Source: Litomosoides sigmodontis (taxonomy: Eukaryota; Nematoda; Chromadorea; Rhabditida; Onchocercidae). From it: DNA of 64,000 bases. A program made the translations under genes and the position numbers. This document shows positions 52,096-64,000 of the stretch, piece by piece; position 1 is the stretch's first letter; the number at the start of each line of letters is the position of its first letter. The DNA is taken from the NCBI GenBank assembly GCA_963070105.1, contig OY718806.1, positions 4,485,865-4,549,864 of the forward strand, written 5' to 3'. The notes beneath the pieces are model-generated. The model was not told where the DNA came from. It saw nothing but the letters and a program-made list of their open reading frames with translations, and did no database searches.

Positions 52096-53490
52096 GCTGT
52101 TGTATACTACTCGATTTGGGAATTTTTTTGTGCATGCTTGTTACACGTTTCCGCATATTTTTTTAATTGAAATATTCTTGACACATACATGTTTATATAT
52201 GCTCCATTAAATTCAATACATCGGATATTCAACTTTAGAGACATTTGGCGAGGTGTCCCAAACTTTATGTTGGGATTTGAAATCATCCCTCCATCGTTCC
52301 CTATAATTACCTCAGATTTCAGATAGGAAGAGACGAAATTAAAGAACAATGCACCATGACTGTTTTTTTGGAGAACATATATACCGATTATGACAGGTGG
52401 CTGCTAATGTTTGTATATCCACTAGTCCAAAAACACGCCCATATTTATCTACAAAACAAAATCAAAAAGACAGTGTATTTCCGAACTCATTTCTTAATAC
52501 AACTGCTTGTTCACTCTGAAGCATTATACTAAAATGGTTCAGTCGTCGTATTAATCTTGTCTATTTTGATTTACCTCCAAATCTTAAACTGTTTTCTGAA
52601 ATACTGTTAAATACTGTTTCTTGAATACTGTTAAACAGCAGCTGTTCTTTTGATATACTCATCAACTGGAAGCAAACCGATTCCGCGAGGCTTTTTCAAA
52701 GCAAAGTTATTTCGTCAGTCGCAAGCACTGAACTTTTCTTCTTACAGTCTCTTATCTACTAACCGTACTAGGTGAATTGGACAAGATCTTCAATCCATAT
52801 TTGGTTCTATTATTACAAATATTTTTGGAACACTTAAATTTTTCCACCATTCATAGGAATATCAATCGTGCAAATTTAATCATTGCCATTTCATATATTT
52901 TTAAATTTGTGCCCAATAATACCAATCCCACCTGCTCTCATTCCATAATTATTTATTCCATCTTCCAAGAGTTTAACTCGCTAGCTCTCGTAAACATTCG
53001 CTTTGATTAAATCTTCGATTTACAATTTACGGATTGAAAAAATGATTAAGCAGATCGACAGACCAATGCAACGCACTACGTTACAGATTATATGAACGAT
53101 GTTATAAACGTTAACCAACCACAGTATGCAAAGGCCGCTAATGCTCAAGCAAGCACAAACCGTTGTGCAAGCGGCCCCGTGCTGTATTTGACCTCGTCCG
53201 TGAAGCCTAGAAAACCACAGTTATCGATATCAGTGCAAAAACATTGTTTCAAACGCGTCCAAGAAAGTCTTCATGCAGACTTCTGCAGTAGATGATATAA
53301 CTACCGAAACAACATAATAAATATCTTCAAGCTCAAAGTTAAGTTTTATGAAAACATGTCTTCAATAACGCTGCCATAAAAAATCGAAAAATCCTGGAAA
53401 CTCGCACTCCTGTCACAAAATGTTAAGACGCATATAACTAATGACAATTTAATGTTACACTGCACCCACAAAGATGATAGATGGCTTTCA
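52096..53490. other. Intergenic region, no gene recognised
   Basis: The ZNF593-like and FAM210 genes converge here. Open frames on both strands (for example 53092-53295) lack family resemblance and splice context. Confidence 0.5.
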
Positions 53491-54827
53491 CTAGGACTTC
53501 TTAAATCCACCGGTACTCTGCCGTTTTTTATTTGCGAGAGATCCCATTCGGTTAAACTTTATTTGATAACGGCGTTTTATTTTCCATAACTTGTTCGTAT
53601 ACTTCAATCGCATCTTATATTTTACTTCCTTTGCCGTCATTAAACCAAGTTGTCGAAGAATTGGGAAACTAAGCTGTATTAACAACAGAGTAGAAGCATA
53701 ACGAAAGGGAGTAGAGATCTGAAACAGAACAGAGTTAACCTGCCACAATTTTCAATTTCAACAATATTTAGGTATGTAACGTGATGCGGTTAAATTAGCA
53801 ATTCCTATTTAAAAAATGTTCTCACTAACATATTTAAAACTCATACCTTGTATAGTAGAAAGGCTACAACAGCAACCCCTGCGTTCGGAGGAATCGATTT
53901 TACTCTATCAAGAACATAATTAGGTACATGATATTTCTCCAGCAGTGCAACAACATCAAGACCGCTGAAAGTGTTTGAAACCACTAATTTAATTTACCAA
54001 CAACTCCAATTTTTAAATCTAGTCTTACCCTCTTTTTGTTAAAGAGAGACCAACCTTTTAACAGCGATGTAAAAGACAATATACCAAACGACACAGTTGG
54101 CAATGTGTATCGGGATAGCGATATACCAGTAACGTTTCAAATAATATTTCAATTTTGCAAATAATCCTGTAGGTTTAGTCTCCTGTAAAAATAAAACATT
54201 TAAGTAAACGTCTAGCAAGAGCTTCCTGTAAATAGAGAACGATGAGAAAGTGATCCATACCCTATGCTCCTTTTGGACTGCTTCTTCCGCCTTCTTCAGT
54301 TTTTCGTCATTTTCAAGAAAGGTATCGTACCTCTAAAAAGTACCGTTGAATATGTATGAATACATAGCACAGTAAAGTGAACTCCCACATGCTAAAAATT
54401 TTAGTACTAAAACTCTTATAAAAAAGAATCAACAGAGCCTTCTCAACCTTCGTGATTAAGGCTTGTTATTCTTTCAAAGCAATTTTACTTAAGAATCATA
54501 AAAAAGAAAATATCATCAAACCCTCCTATGTTTGATTTAAGCACATACTCTTCCAGTAGAATGAAAAAACCTCCTTGCTTCGTGCGGGAAACTCGCATTT
54601 GGAAGAAAATTCTGGATGGATATATATAGAGAAGTGGAAAACTGCAGACTGGGTGGATTAAAAGCTGCTACAGTTTTCCCATACAGATAATCTGATAATC
54701 TGTTCGTCCCAGCCGACACTTTCAGAAACCTTAGTAAACATTTGCTTTCTAAACTGATCATACGCGATCGTATTCCTAATGAAGTTAACATCCTGAAAAC
54801 CGTTGAACCCGATATGCGGTGCATCAT
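53491..54827 (-). CDS. FAM210 (DUF1279) mitochondrial membrane protein
   Basis: Five minus-strand exons: 54827-54549, 54332-54261, 54182-54055, 53964-53847 and 53718-53491. They total 825 nt, or 274 aa plus stop. The N-terminal 90 residues are basic, Ser/Arg-rich and free of acidic clusters, as in a mitochondrial presequence. A charged helix follows (KLKKAEEAVQKEHR), then the DUF1279 core: KLKYYLKRYWYIAIPIHI, a membrane segment, GLDVVALLEKYHVP, GVAVVAFLLYKISTPFRY and ILRQLGLM, and a basic tail. FAM210A in mammals affects mitochondrial translation and muscle/bone; the molecular role is unsettled. Tandem ATGs (54827 and 54824) begin the frame. Its start lies 420 bp after the TRAP-delta stop on the same strand, so the two could share an operon. 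Confidence 0.9.
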
Positions 54828-55248
54828 TACAATACAACAATTCCCACAGCTACAAGATTTATGAACTTGTCACGCTGCAAAATGCGAAAACTTACATGGA
54901 AGACGCTTTTAACCATACCTTTACTGAATTATAAATAGAACAGCGAGCTTCCTAATAGGAAGGTAAACAAAGCAAAAATCATAACAATTAGTGTAACAAA
55001 CAAGGAAGAAAAGAATCCAGCACAGATAAATGTTGCTAAGTCATATTTCATACACTCAAGGTAATGGTCACAGAAAATACTTCTAACAACGTTTGAAAAT
55101 TGAAATCTCAAAAGTTTTTTTAAAAAATATGGAAAGTGAGCCCTTGATTCCCATAAATAAAAGTGATAAACAATTAATGTAACGTAACAGAAACATGGTC
55201 CTATTTTTTTCAAGATTATGAATAAAAATAACGTTCAATGCTTATTCC

Positions 55249-56567
55249 TTAAGCCATTAACTGACTCTTAAAGTGATAACCAATATATAAAGCGATTAGA
55301 GCAAAAGCCGTAACAACAGTTTCTGATGCAACCGGTGACGATTTCGAAACACCCTGAAACGAATATATTATTCGGCTTCATACTGTACATATAATTTACA
55401 GAGAATGCGTTAACCTGAAGTACAGGACCATCATTCTATCCTCAGCTAATAATTTTTCCCGTGAATCTCAGAAAATTAGACTTTCTTGAAATTTCTGTGC
55501 TTATACAAAAATAAAATAACGAAAAAAATAAGTGAAACTGATTTTGAATGAAAAAGCTGAAACATACTGGATGTTTTAACTGAACTGTGAAGAGCGATTT
55601 CACTTTTGAGGTATCATCATGGCTCCTTTCCGCCTACGAAAAAAAAATGAAACTCATACATGCATCACTCATTTAAATTTCATTCTAAAAACATTTCTTA
55701 CCTCCCATGCTCATAAATCTGTTTTCAAACATTGTTTCCACTGATTAGACTTCTGGTTCCAAAATAATTTTTATACTAAATAAACTAATACATGTCTAAT
55801 ATCGTTCCGCAGCACGTTTAAGGCTTGAGATAATTCAGTCAAACGATGAAAATTTTAAATTACTACAACCCAAATAAATCAAAAAGGTAATATGCATCAT
55901 CATATCCAACATAAACAATTGTAAAATTTCTAGGTAAATAACCTAAGTACCTTGCGATATGCAGTCAAACCATCTTCATCATAAATCACTACATCGAATA
56001 TTTGAGCTGCCGAGTCGCCGTGTTCCAACTGCCAAGATATTTGATGCTTGGATGTTTCCTCAGAGACGGCGGCTTGATATACTCTTCCACTGACAATACC
56101 ATAAACTGCCATATCCTATGACAGCTTCTTGTTTATAAAGTAATTCATGCTACAGCCTTAAATTTCCAGTCATTTGAAAAAGCAAAGCAAAAGCTAACCT
56201 TCACATTATTGGCGCACTGCAGGTTAAATTCAATAATATAAGTTGTGCTAAAGTGAAAGAAAGCATCCGTTGTTGAGAATGTTATTGCAGAATGATTGGG
56301 TGACTCACACGTGACAGCTAAAATAATTTCGTGATGATCAAGGTCTAAAATCTGCCGCATAAAGCAAGCACAAAGGCACTGGACTGTCAACTATATTAAA
56401 AACCTAAACAATTCTTAAAAGATATGCTGAAATAATACAGTGATTTGTACACCATAAAGTAGTTCAAAACTAAAACAATTATTTAACTTATTTGTTTGAA
56501 TTTTTATACAAAATACACCTCCAGTTCCGATCGCGAACGACACCAATATAACAAATTCTCGAATCAT
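55249..56567 (-). CDS. trap-4: Translocon-associated protein subunit delta (SSR4)
   Basis: Five minus-strand exons: 56567-56519, 56317-56199, 56115-55951, 55633-55568 and 55353-55249. They total 504 nt, or 167 aa plus stop (human 173). Exon 1 is a signal peptide ([16 protein letters not shown]). The luminal domain has the family pattern [20 protein letters not shown], with its conserved cysteine pair (C in VTCESP and FNLQC), then [35 protein letters not shown] and LFTVQL. One membrane helix ([16 protein letters not shown]) and a short KSQLMA tail end the protein. TRAP sits beside Sec61 and aids insertion and glycosylation of secretory proteins. Exon 1 was chosen because its phase and signal sequence fit exactly. 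Confidence 0.93.
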
Positions 56568-57385
56568 GTTGCGTCTCAGGCCTTCCTATCTATAAGTGAT
56601 GAAGGATATACAGTTCTGTAAGTTTTGCATTAAATCGCTGAAAACAAGCGCAAGCCAACTCATCCGACGTAACACAGTTTCCTCTGCTGCAGTTAATGCC
56701 TAAAGCACTGGGACCTCGCAGTAATAAAATGAACCATTCCAAGCAGTCGGCTTTTCAGATGAGTTTGAAAAGCGATGTTTCGAAAAAACTGACATTAGCA
56801 CAATGCCTTCTTGGACATTCCAAAAATGTTTTCCGCACCGTTTAAGAATGGCCACTTAACACGTCAACACAGTTTACGTGAGAGTCTAAATAAACCTTTT
56901 CTCACTTCCTCAACGGCGGTCATCCGCGTTTTCCTCGCGGCAAAAATTTTGTTTACACCGCATTTCACACCGCGCTGTTTCACATCTACTCTTTCACGGT
57001 TCTCTTTCAATCCTCTCCACTTTCTCTCCTCAATCAACACTCTATTAGATTACAATCACCAGACTGAGCCTGGGCACAGCATGTGGTACCGATTTCTTCG
57101 GTACAAGTTACCTTGATACAAGAATACAACTGAATGGGGAGGCGGCAAAGGAAACGGTGCTGAGTCGGCAGGCATTAAAAAGGTTTGGTAGTGGCATTTG
57201 GAAAGTAGGATTATTGCTCACCACGTTCTACTTTTGTACTCATTATTGCAATTTCTTGTGTTTTAAATCTTCGGAAATTTAAATTTTTGAACAAAAAATA
57301 AAAATTTTAGGCAGTGTTTGTTAAACAGTTCTTAAGCTCTCACAACAGATATCTGTCCATCATAAGTTATGCAGGTCACGCTCGA
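56568..57385. other. Shared upstream region of TRAP-delta and NitFhit
   Basis: This 0.8-kb divergent interval is richer in GC than average around 56700-57100. An open frame at 56811-57116 has no family resemblance. NitFhit may have a further 5' exon here, because its first coding exon follows an acceptor-like TTTTAG at 57310. Confidence 0.45.
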
Positions 57386-60094
57386 ATGCCCGCTTATGTA
57401 TTACTAAATAAACCTATTCGTCGTCAGTTATCCTCACTGATGAACGAAGTACGTTCCCTGATCGCTGTTTGTCAGTTAACATCAACGAATGACTTGGAAG
57501 CTAATTTCAAAGTTGCAGAGCGGATGATGAAACATGCTAAAGAGCGTAATGCGAAGGTTAGGCTTTGACATTTATTCTGTCATGAAGATTCAATTTTATC
57601 CATTTATTTACTTGCCAACAACGACTTTGGTAGGGTAAGGTCTAGGGTCTAACTTTGTTCCCAGGGAATTGGAAATTGTTGTATGACTTTCAGTGGGGGA
57701 CCTCTCTATAAAAAGTGATGACTCAAGATGTTTTCTACTAACACATTTACTGAGCGTTTTCCGTATTTGTATGGTGATGTTGTAGTCCTTTACATTTTTA
57801 AAAAGCTAATTTTTTCTGAAAGGTTGATACATGTTTCGACTTGAAAGAATAGGTTTCAAATTTAGATGGTTTTCTTCCCGGAGTGTTTCGATTACGTTGG
57901 AGAAAATCGTCATGAGAGTGCAACGCTAGCTTTGACTGAGGACGGTGATTACATTGGTCGGTATCGAAATTGTGCGAGAGAATATGGACTGTGGCTAAGT
58001 TTGGGTGGATTTCACCAGAAGGTACCAAAAGTAGTTTCAGTTCTAAATTTGGATAGCGTTCGGATTTACCAGTGTTCTCTTTTTCCATTAATCTACAGTT
58101 GATCTAGGACTCTTTTTTTTAGGATCCTGCTGGATTGCAGAAACCTTTCAATACTCATCTTATCATAGATGATGGAGGAAAAACTCGTGGTATGTACAGG
58201 AAACTTCATCTATTCGATATAGACATTCCTGGAAAAGTGCGATTAATAGAAAGCGAATTTTCAAGCCGTGGAGATGAAGTTGGTTCAGTTTTTTATAGAT
58301 TCGGAATGTTACATGTTTTTTAAAATTATTTTGCCTAAGGCATACTTTTAGATTTTGAAGCCAGTTTGTACACCTGTTGGAAATGTCGCAATGTCCATTT
58401 GTTACGACTTGCGGTTTGCTGAATTGGCATTATGGTATCGCATGAATGGAGCTCATATTTTAACATATCCAGCAGCTTTCACTGTTAACACTGGTCTCGC
58501 ACACTGGGAAGTATGTTTTTAATGAATTTCGGGCAAAAAGATTCTACTTTAGTCTTTGAACTCCATGTACATAAACCAGCGGTTTTCAGCTAAATAACTT
58601 CCTTATTTTGTGTTTCCTTAAGTTTGACATTTTATTTTGTTTTGTTTTTTAGACTTTGCTAAGGGCTAGAGCAGTCGAAACACAATGTTACGTTATAGCT
58701 GCTGCTCAGACTGGTAAACATAATGATAAAAGGTCGTCCTATGGTCACTCAATGGTTGTCGACCCTTGGGGAACAGTTGTTGCTCAGTGTTCGGAAACTA
58801 TAGGTGTAACATGAAATCTGTTACATTTGGTTCTTTTTCTGTTGTGTGGTCTGGTGTTGAAAATCTTTAACACAAATATCAACGAAATGACGGTTGTACA
58901 CAAATCTGAACGTTTAAATTCTATTTAAAGTTAAAGATGTTTTTAAGACATGTGCTTTGCTGAAATAGGATTAAATTATCTCGATGAAATACGAAAGCTG
59001 CAACCTGTTTTTGATCATCGGCGTTCTGACTTGTATTCGTTGATAGCAGTGCAGAAAAACGAAATCGGTCAGTGTCAACTTTTTTAGATATTTCGCTGCG
59101 TAGATGTTTTACTCAAATTTTTTGAATCTTATAAGCCAGTTTCAGGAAATAAAGCATACACGTTCGGTAATCAAAGTATTCCGCCCGAGCATGTTTTTTA
59201 TCGTAGTACTTACACATTTTGTTTCGTGAATCGAAACCCTGTGCTGCCTGGACGTTAGTACTTTTACTTTATATGATATGTTCACCTAAAATATTTAATA
59301 TATTACTTTTGTACTGCACACTTTATTGTTTATCAAGTTTCAACTTGAAAGTAATTCTGAAGATGAAAGCTCTAAATCGCGTCATGTGGCAAATCATGAT
59401 CTTGCACGTTTCATACGGAAAAAGTTTTTTATTTGTTTTTTTCCGTAGGAATTTTAAACAACAGTGTACATCTGAAGTTCTGCCTCTTTTTAGATGTGCT
59501 ATTGTGTCCAATTAGAAATGTGAAACGGCTCGCTAAATTAAGTCATGCGGAAACTTCCGATTTATTCATAACTGCAAAGAGAGTACAAGCAATGTTGGAA
59601 GACTACCATAAAGTGGCATCTTCGACTGTTTGCGTTCAGGATGGCCCTGAAGCAGGACAAACTGTTTCAGTAAGTATGGTTATTTGAGTTTACGGCAACC
59701 ATTCATGAACCTCATAACAAGTTAGAAGTGAGAATCTTGCGCGTTGCTGATTCACTTATCTGCTTCGTTGTAATTTGTGTAGTGAAAGCCTTATGCAAAT
59801 ATATCTAAATAATTACGTATCTCTGTTGTCGGGAAGTTCATTTCAGGTCATTTATTAAAATATCGCAAACAAATGAGACTAATTGAGCAAGATACTAATG
59901 ACAGTCTTTTGTAGCACGTGCATGTACATATACTTCCGCGCAAGAAAGATGATTTTGGTGGTGATGCAAATAATATTTATCGCGAACTAGCTGAGGATGA
60001 TAAAATCACAAAAAGGAAATTCCGGAGTAATGGAGAAATGCAGAATGAAGCCAATGCATACCGATATTTGTTGGGTACTAGAGAAGCCGAGTGA
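57386..60094 (+). CDS. nft-1: NitFhit: nitrilase-Fhit fusion protein
   Basis: Nine exons: 57386-57556, 57866-58021, 58123-58278, 58352-58510, 58653-58803, 58948-59067, 59146-59253, 59494-59669 and 59915-60094. They total 1377 nt, or 458 aa plus stop (C. elegans NFT-1 about 440). Residues 30-300 form a carbon-nitrogen hydrolase with the Glu-Lys-Cys triad in VFFPECFDYVG, MYRKLHLFDIDIPG and MSICYDLRFAEL. This Nit1-type domain hydrolyses deaminated glutathione. The remainder is Fhit, a diadenosine polyphosphate hydrolase: YTFGNQSIPPEHVFYRS, FVNRNPVLPGHVLLCP, VCVQDGPEAGQTVS and the histidine triad HVHVHILPR. Both active sites look intact. ATG 57386 is the first in frame, but the open frame runs upstream to a possible acceptor at 57310. 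Part of intron 7 and exon 8 is duplicated in inverse orientation about 0.7-1 kb downstream. Confidence 0.95.
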
Positions 60095-61741
60095 TAATGT
60101 GTACGTCGTACAAAAGTGTTTGGTTATGTACTGTATTTGTCAGGCATTAAAAACTCTTTAAACATAGCTAGGTGGTATTAATTAATTCCATAACAAATCA
60201 GTCAATTACAGGTGAACTTTATCAATAGGCATAAGGAAAGTATGAAGAAATTTGCTGGTGAAACCGGTGTGTTTCACAACCACTACCACATAGAGGTTCA
60301 TTACTATTTAATTTTTTGCTGTATCTTGTTCACTTTTTGTTATAAGTGCTTGGACGAAACATTCTGAAATTGAAATAACGTTAACCGTTTTAGAATACTG
60401 ATTCATTTTGACCGCATTCATCGTTGCATGCAACTGGTAGCTTGGGGCGTCTTCCATCATTACTCGTACTTTCCTTATAGTCATGAATAAATGGGATGTT
60501 TCTGAATGGCTTAATTTAGTGAACCGTTCCACATTTCTTATCAGACATAACAGCATATCCAAAAAGAAGTAGCGCTTCAAATGTAAACTGCTTTCTTTTC
60601 TGTTGAGGATTAAGTTCGAATGGATAAAACAAATATTAAAATTTTTCCATATGAGATGCGCGAGACCATGGTTTATCATGTGATGCAATTCAGTGTTTTT
60701 GGATTTCGGCTTTAAAACGCTCTCAGTGAAGCTCTTTATGCTTCATTCTTGATTTCTGTAGAAGCATAAACCTTTCTTTGATTGTATAGCAACAGTATAA
60801 AACAGTTTCAAGAACTTAAGGGAAGACCGTTGCAGCTGATATAGTTAGTATATTCTGTCTAGGCATCGAAATTCGGGTGTTAAAGACTGAGATATTCTTT
60901 TACTTCATTTTATTTCTTCATTTAATAGACCTCACTGAGTGTTAGTAGTAACGTTTAAAATAGCCTGTAAACAGAGCGAGACATACCAAAAAATTCAAGC
61001 AATACAATAAAATGCGGTCTTGGCTAAGTGAAATCAAGTATTATAAATAGCTTGTGGAGTAACTCATCATTGGATCAAACATGGTTCGACGTCGATGTTG
61101 CCAGCCCCTTCCGGTAGGTAAAGGCATTATGATAATCGTCACCTCTACTGTCAAGTAACTCTGACGCCAGAGTTTAGGGATCTTGGTGACCGATTGCTAA
61201 ATTACCGACTTTACGCCAGTGTCCAATGATCCTCGCAATGTTGTGTAAGTTCTTTTCCATTCTGAATTATACAAAAATGGTTTAAAGCCGTAACTCTTTA
61301 GATTACTCCACTCATTGCCATTTAACTAGCTTTTTTCCTTTCGTTAACAAAATCACCAAGTTATAAAAAGTACGATGTTTAGTTGGATCACTTGTTTGTG
61401 AAAATTTCGTATGTTTGAACAATTGTGCTCTGACCATTTCATCAAAATTTTCCTTTTCACTACGGTTGGTTGAGAGTGTTTTGCTCATTTCTTTGTCAAT
61501 TTGATTTCAAAGTTCAGTTTTTGAAGCAGCGGTGACTGTTGCTTCAATTCGTCTTGCTTTCTATTTTGCGATTGTTTTCTGTTGCTCACGGTTCTATTAC
61601 GATGGAAATTTAATTGGAATCTTTTCGAATTGATCGCATCGTCGATTTTTTCGTGTATCGATCGAATAGAACACGCCGCGATTTCAGTAAGTGCAATAAA
61701 AGTAGTGTTAGAACTTCTTTTTTCAGCTAATTGTGAAAGGA
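60095..61741. other. Intergenic region with the inverted Fhit-exon copy
   Basis: Apart from the Fhit-derived segment at 60381-60591, nothing was recognised between NitFhit and the GalNAc-transferase gene. A candidate ATTAAA polyadenylation signal for NitFhit lies at 60146-60151. Confidence 0.5.
60381..60591 (-). pseudogene. Inverted, diverged copy of NitFhit exon 8 and flanking intron
   Basis: On the minus strand this segment matches 59461-59672. Nucleotide similarity begins in the parent's intron (parent CAGTGTACATCTGAAG, copy CAGTTTACATTTGAAG) and runs through the exon. Translation gives LDMLLCLIRNVERFTKLSHS against parent LDVLLCPIRNVKRLAKLSHA, then ETSHLFMTIRKVRVMMED against ETSDLFITAKRVQAMLED. 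The parental acceptor TTTTTAG is TTTTTGG in the copy, and the QDGP motif is gone. The frame remains open over 126 codons but lacks the HIT-triad exon, so it cannot encode an Fhit enzyme. Confidence 0.85.
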
Positions 61742-64000
61742 ATGGTGTCATGGCATTACCTCAAAAGATATAGCAGACGGTCACTGCAAGTATTTGTCCT
61801 AGCCTTTTGTTTTGTTGGATTATACACATTTTTTTATGTACCAAAACTACCGGTGATGTATCAAAAGGAGCACAATGGCATAATGGCTGGTGTTTTTATT
61901 GGAAATATTGCTCAGCAGATACAGATTTGTTTGTTTTTTCTTTTTCAGAGAGAAAGAGAAATGTAAAAGAATCTGCTTGGGTGGGTATTTAAATTTCTCT
62001 AAAGAGTAGTTTTATGGGTTCATATCCTAGGAAGAGCTTTGAAAGTCCTGCACAAAAAGAGAAAATTTTTTCTATGCAAAATTTTAGTGGATAACGGCAC
62101 TGATCCATTTGGTTCATATAAAAGTTATGGCAAAAAAGACTGGCATGATTATGAATCGATGCAACGTGATGCAGTAAGACAAGGACCCGGTGAAGGTGGT
62201 GAACCGATGATAGTACCATCCGATGAATCAAAAAAATTACGGGTTGGCTTTCGAAATACTTATTCCAGATTCATGATTATGGAATGAAAAATATCTTGGG
62301 ACTAGTAAATATCATGAATATTCTGGAATCTTAAAACCTCTACCAACTTCTACACAAATCTTGGAAAATCGTAATATCCTGTTGTATCATTTGATCGGCT
62401 AACCATTTCATTCTTCTGGGGCTATTTTAGGTTTATAATATATTTAGGATGATCTTTATCGTGCGAACGGTTATGATGCCTATGTCAGCGACTTGATTGC
62501 ATTGGATCGTTCGGTTAAAGACATACGGCACCCTGGGTGCAAGAGTATGGTTTATCTCGAAAAATTACCCAGCGTAGGAGTGGTATTTCCCTTTTATGAC
62601 GAGGTGCGTTCGTTGTCACGCGGAAAGTTCATTTAATTTCCATCTTGATAACGAGTGCATTATTTTCCCAACGAGTGCATTATTTGTTATTGTAGCATAA
62701 TTCCACGTTGCTAAGAAGCGTGTATTCCGTTATAAATCGTTCTCCAAAAGATATAGTGAAAGAAGTTATCCTTGTCGATGATGGAAGCACAAAACCGTCC
62801 CTGAAAGAACCACTTGAAGAGTTTCTGAAAAAAGCTGGTCTTAATCACATCGTGAAAATTATTCGTACGCAGTATGTTTTTTCATGTCAGCACACTCTTT
62901 GAATTCCTCTCAAAACTTTCTGTTTTTTAAAAGGATATTTTAATTCATTTAGAAAAAGAGAAGGATTGATTAGAGCGCGTCAAGTAGGTGCGCGGCATGT
63001 GACGTCCGATGTGATTGTTTTTTTGGATGCGCATTCAGAAACAAATTATAACTGGTTGCCACCACTTATCGAACCAATTGCATTTGATTATAAGTAAATT
63101 TTATAACTGATTCGATTTTAAATCTGCAAAATAATATTTGCGAAATTCAACGAAACTTGGTTTTGTAAATTTTTACAGGAAAGGTCTTTTCTCCTCAATT
63201 TTTACTTAAAAAAATTTTTCTCTGATATTTTCCATGATAATGTATTCTTTCAGAACAGTAGTTTGCCCTTTTATCGATGTTATTGACTGCAATACTTATG
63301 AGTACCGTGCACAAGATGAAGGTGGCAGAGGTTTCAGATTTTCCTTTTCTTTACTAGTTAAAAAAGACTAAAAACTGTTGAAACGCCAATCTTTCAGGCT
63401 CTTTTGACTGGGAATTCAATTATAAGCGCTTGCCTTTAACAGAAGAGAGTAAGAAAAATCCAACACGTCCCTTTCACAGTCCAGTTATGGCTGGTGGATA
63501 TTTTGCAATCAGTAGGAAATGGTTTTGGGAGTTGGGAGGTTATGATGAGGGCCTTGACATATGGGGTGGTGAGCAGTATGAACTGTCATTCAAGGTAGGT
63601 TGAAACTTTCTTTGTTACAAAAGCAATTCAGTTGTTGCTGCATTGTTCAAGGTTTATTGCTCATGTAACTGTGAGTTAAAGCGCTGGATATTACACTGTT
63701 TTTCAGAAACAGTAATACCATCATTTCTAATACTCGAAAAATAGTTTTTGAAATCTTGTCAATTTTCTTTGTGCACCTGCTGTGCTGAAACATGTGTTAA
63801 GGGTGGTAGAATTATTAGAAATAAAGTAATGAAAATGTATTGAATCATTAACTCGAAAGTTATGCTTCACTTGTTCAGTGAGATGTTGCTAGGTGTGGCA
63901 GTGTCATGGTACAATGGTTGATGTTCCTTGTTCACGGGTTGGACACATTTATCGTTGCAAATATGTCCCTTTTCCAAATCCAGATGTCGGGGATTTTGTT
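61742..64000 (+). CDS. GALNT10-like polypeptide N-acetylgalactosaminyltransferase, 3' end outside window
   Basis: Nine exons are visible: 61742-61889, 61949-61984, 62088-62242, 62448-62603, 62696-62871, 62953-63093, 63254-63330, 63398-63594 and 63893 to the window end. They encode 398 residues in continuous frame. Residues 16-32 are a type II signal-anchor ([19 protein letters not shown]). The stem leads to [14 protein letters not shown], then the GT-A domain: [55 protein letters not shown], the metal-binding D-x-H in [46 protein letters not shown] and [11 protein letters not shown]. The enzyme starts mucin-type O-glycosylation in the Golgi. KREGLIR, YDAYVSD and the DWHD stem favour the GALNT10 subfamily (C. 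elegans gly-9 may be the counterpart). The ricin-type lectin domain expected at the C terminus is not in the window. Exon 2 (36 nt) is the least certain. Confidence 0.92.

Noticed and set aside
56811..57116. 101-codon plus-strand frame upstream of NitFhit
   Set aside because: No family resemblance and no usable splice link to NitFhit; it sits in the presumed divergent promoter.
59219..59515. 98-codon plus-strand frame
   Set aside because: It reads out of frame through NitFhit exon 7 and its intron; the spliced frame matches Fhit.
60308..60688. 126-codon minus-strand frame as a separate Fhit gene
   Set aside because: Similarity covers one exon only, the acceptor is destroyed and the histidine triad is missing, so it is called a relic instead.

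Overview
The window is AT-rich eukaryotic DNA with many short spliceosomal introns (GT...TTTTCAG type). Reading splice sites on both strands gives about fifteen recognisable animal genes. A nitrilase–Fhit fusion gene, an EGL-17-type FGF and the overall gene style point to a nematode. Moderately loose spacing, frequent microsatellites and many introns suggest a parasitic, possibly spirurid or filarial, species; that last step is inference, and no species can be named.

Layout, left to right: the 3' end of a helical, katanin-p80-like protein (+, 59-2323); a complete cytohesin Arf-GEF (-, 5739-8614); a stretch with unassigned coding-like pieces (10.1-11.4 kb); protein O-fucosyltransferase 2 (+, 11977-14481), tail-to-tail with ribosomal protein S2 (-, 14683-16295); HYOU1/GRP170 (+, 17871-23787); an FGF8/EGL-17-like growth factor in large introns (+, 27258-32669); a two-pore-domain potassium channel with unusual filters (-, 35422-38537); exocyst SEC-3/EXOC1 (-, 39166-43877); a TMEM68-type acyltransferase with an apparent one-base frameshift (-, 45799-48700); COA1 (-, 50217-51215) head-to-head with a ZNF593/Bud20-like zinc-finger gene (+, 51484-52095); FAM210 (-, 53491-54827) just downstream of TRAP-delta (-, 55249-56567); NitFhit (+, 57386-60094) followed by an inverted, decayed copy of one of its own Fhit exons; and the 5' two-thirds of a GALNT10-like polypeptide GalNAc-transferase (+, 61742 to the window end).

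For eleven genes the exon phases close exactly on whole-codon totals: cytohesin 395 aa, POFUT2 482, RPS2 271, HYOU1 935, FGF 224, K2P 285, SEC-3 859, COA1 167, ZNF593 104, FAM210 274 and TRAP-delta 167. NitFhit also closes, at 458 aa. This is good internal support for the models. Many of the genes act in the secretory pathway (POFUT2, HYOU1, TRAP-delta, TMEM68, GALNT, cytohesin, exocyst), but they are on both strands with separate promoters, so this is probably coincidence rather than a functional cluster.

The most interesting items are the potassium channel lacking the usual GYG/GFG residues in both pores, the inverted Fhit-exon duplication, the TMEM68 frameshift, an exact UPR-element match upstream of HYOU1, several perfect short-loop hairpins, and unassigned coding-like pieces at 10-11 kb. 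No rRNA, tRNA, CRISPR array or intact transposon was recognised.
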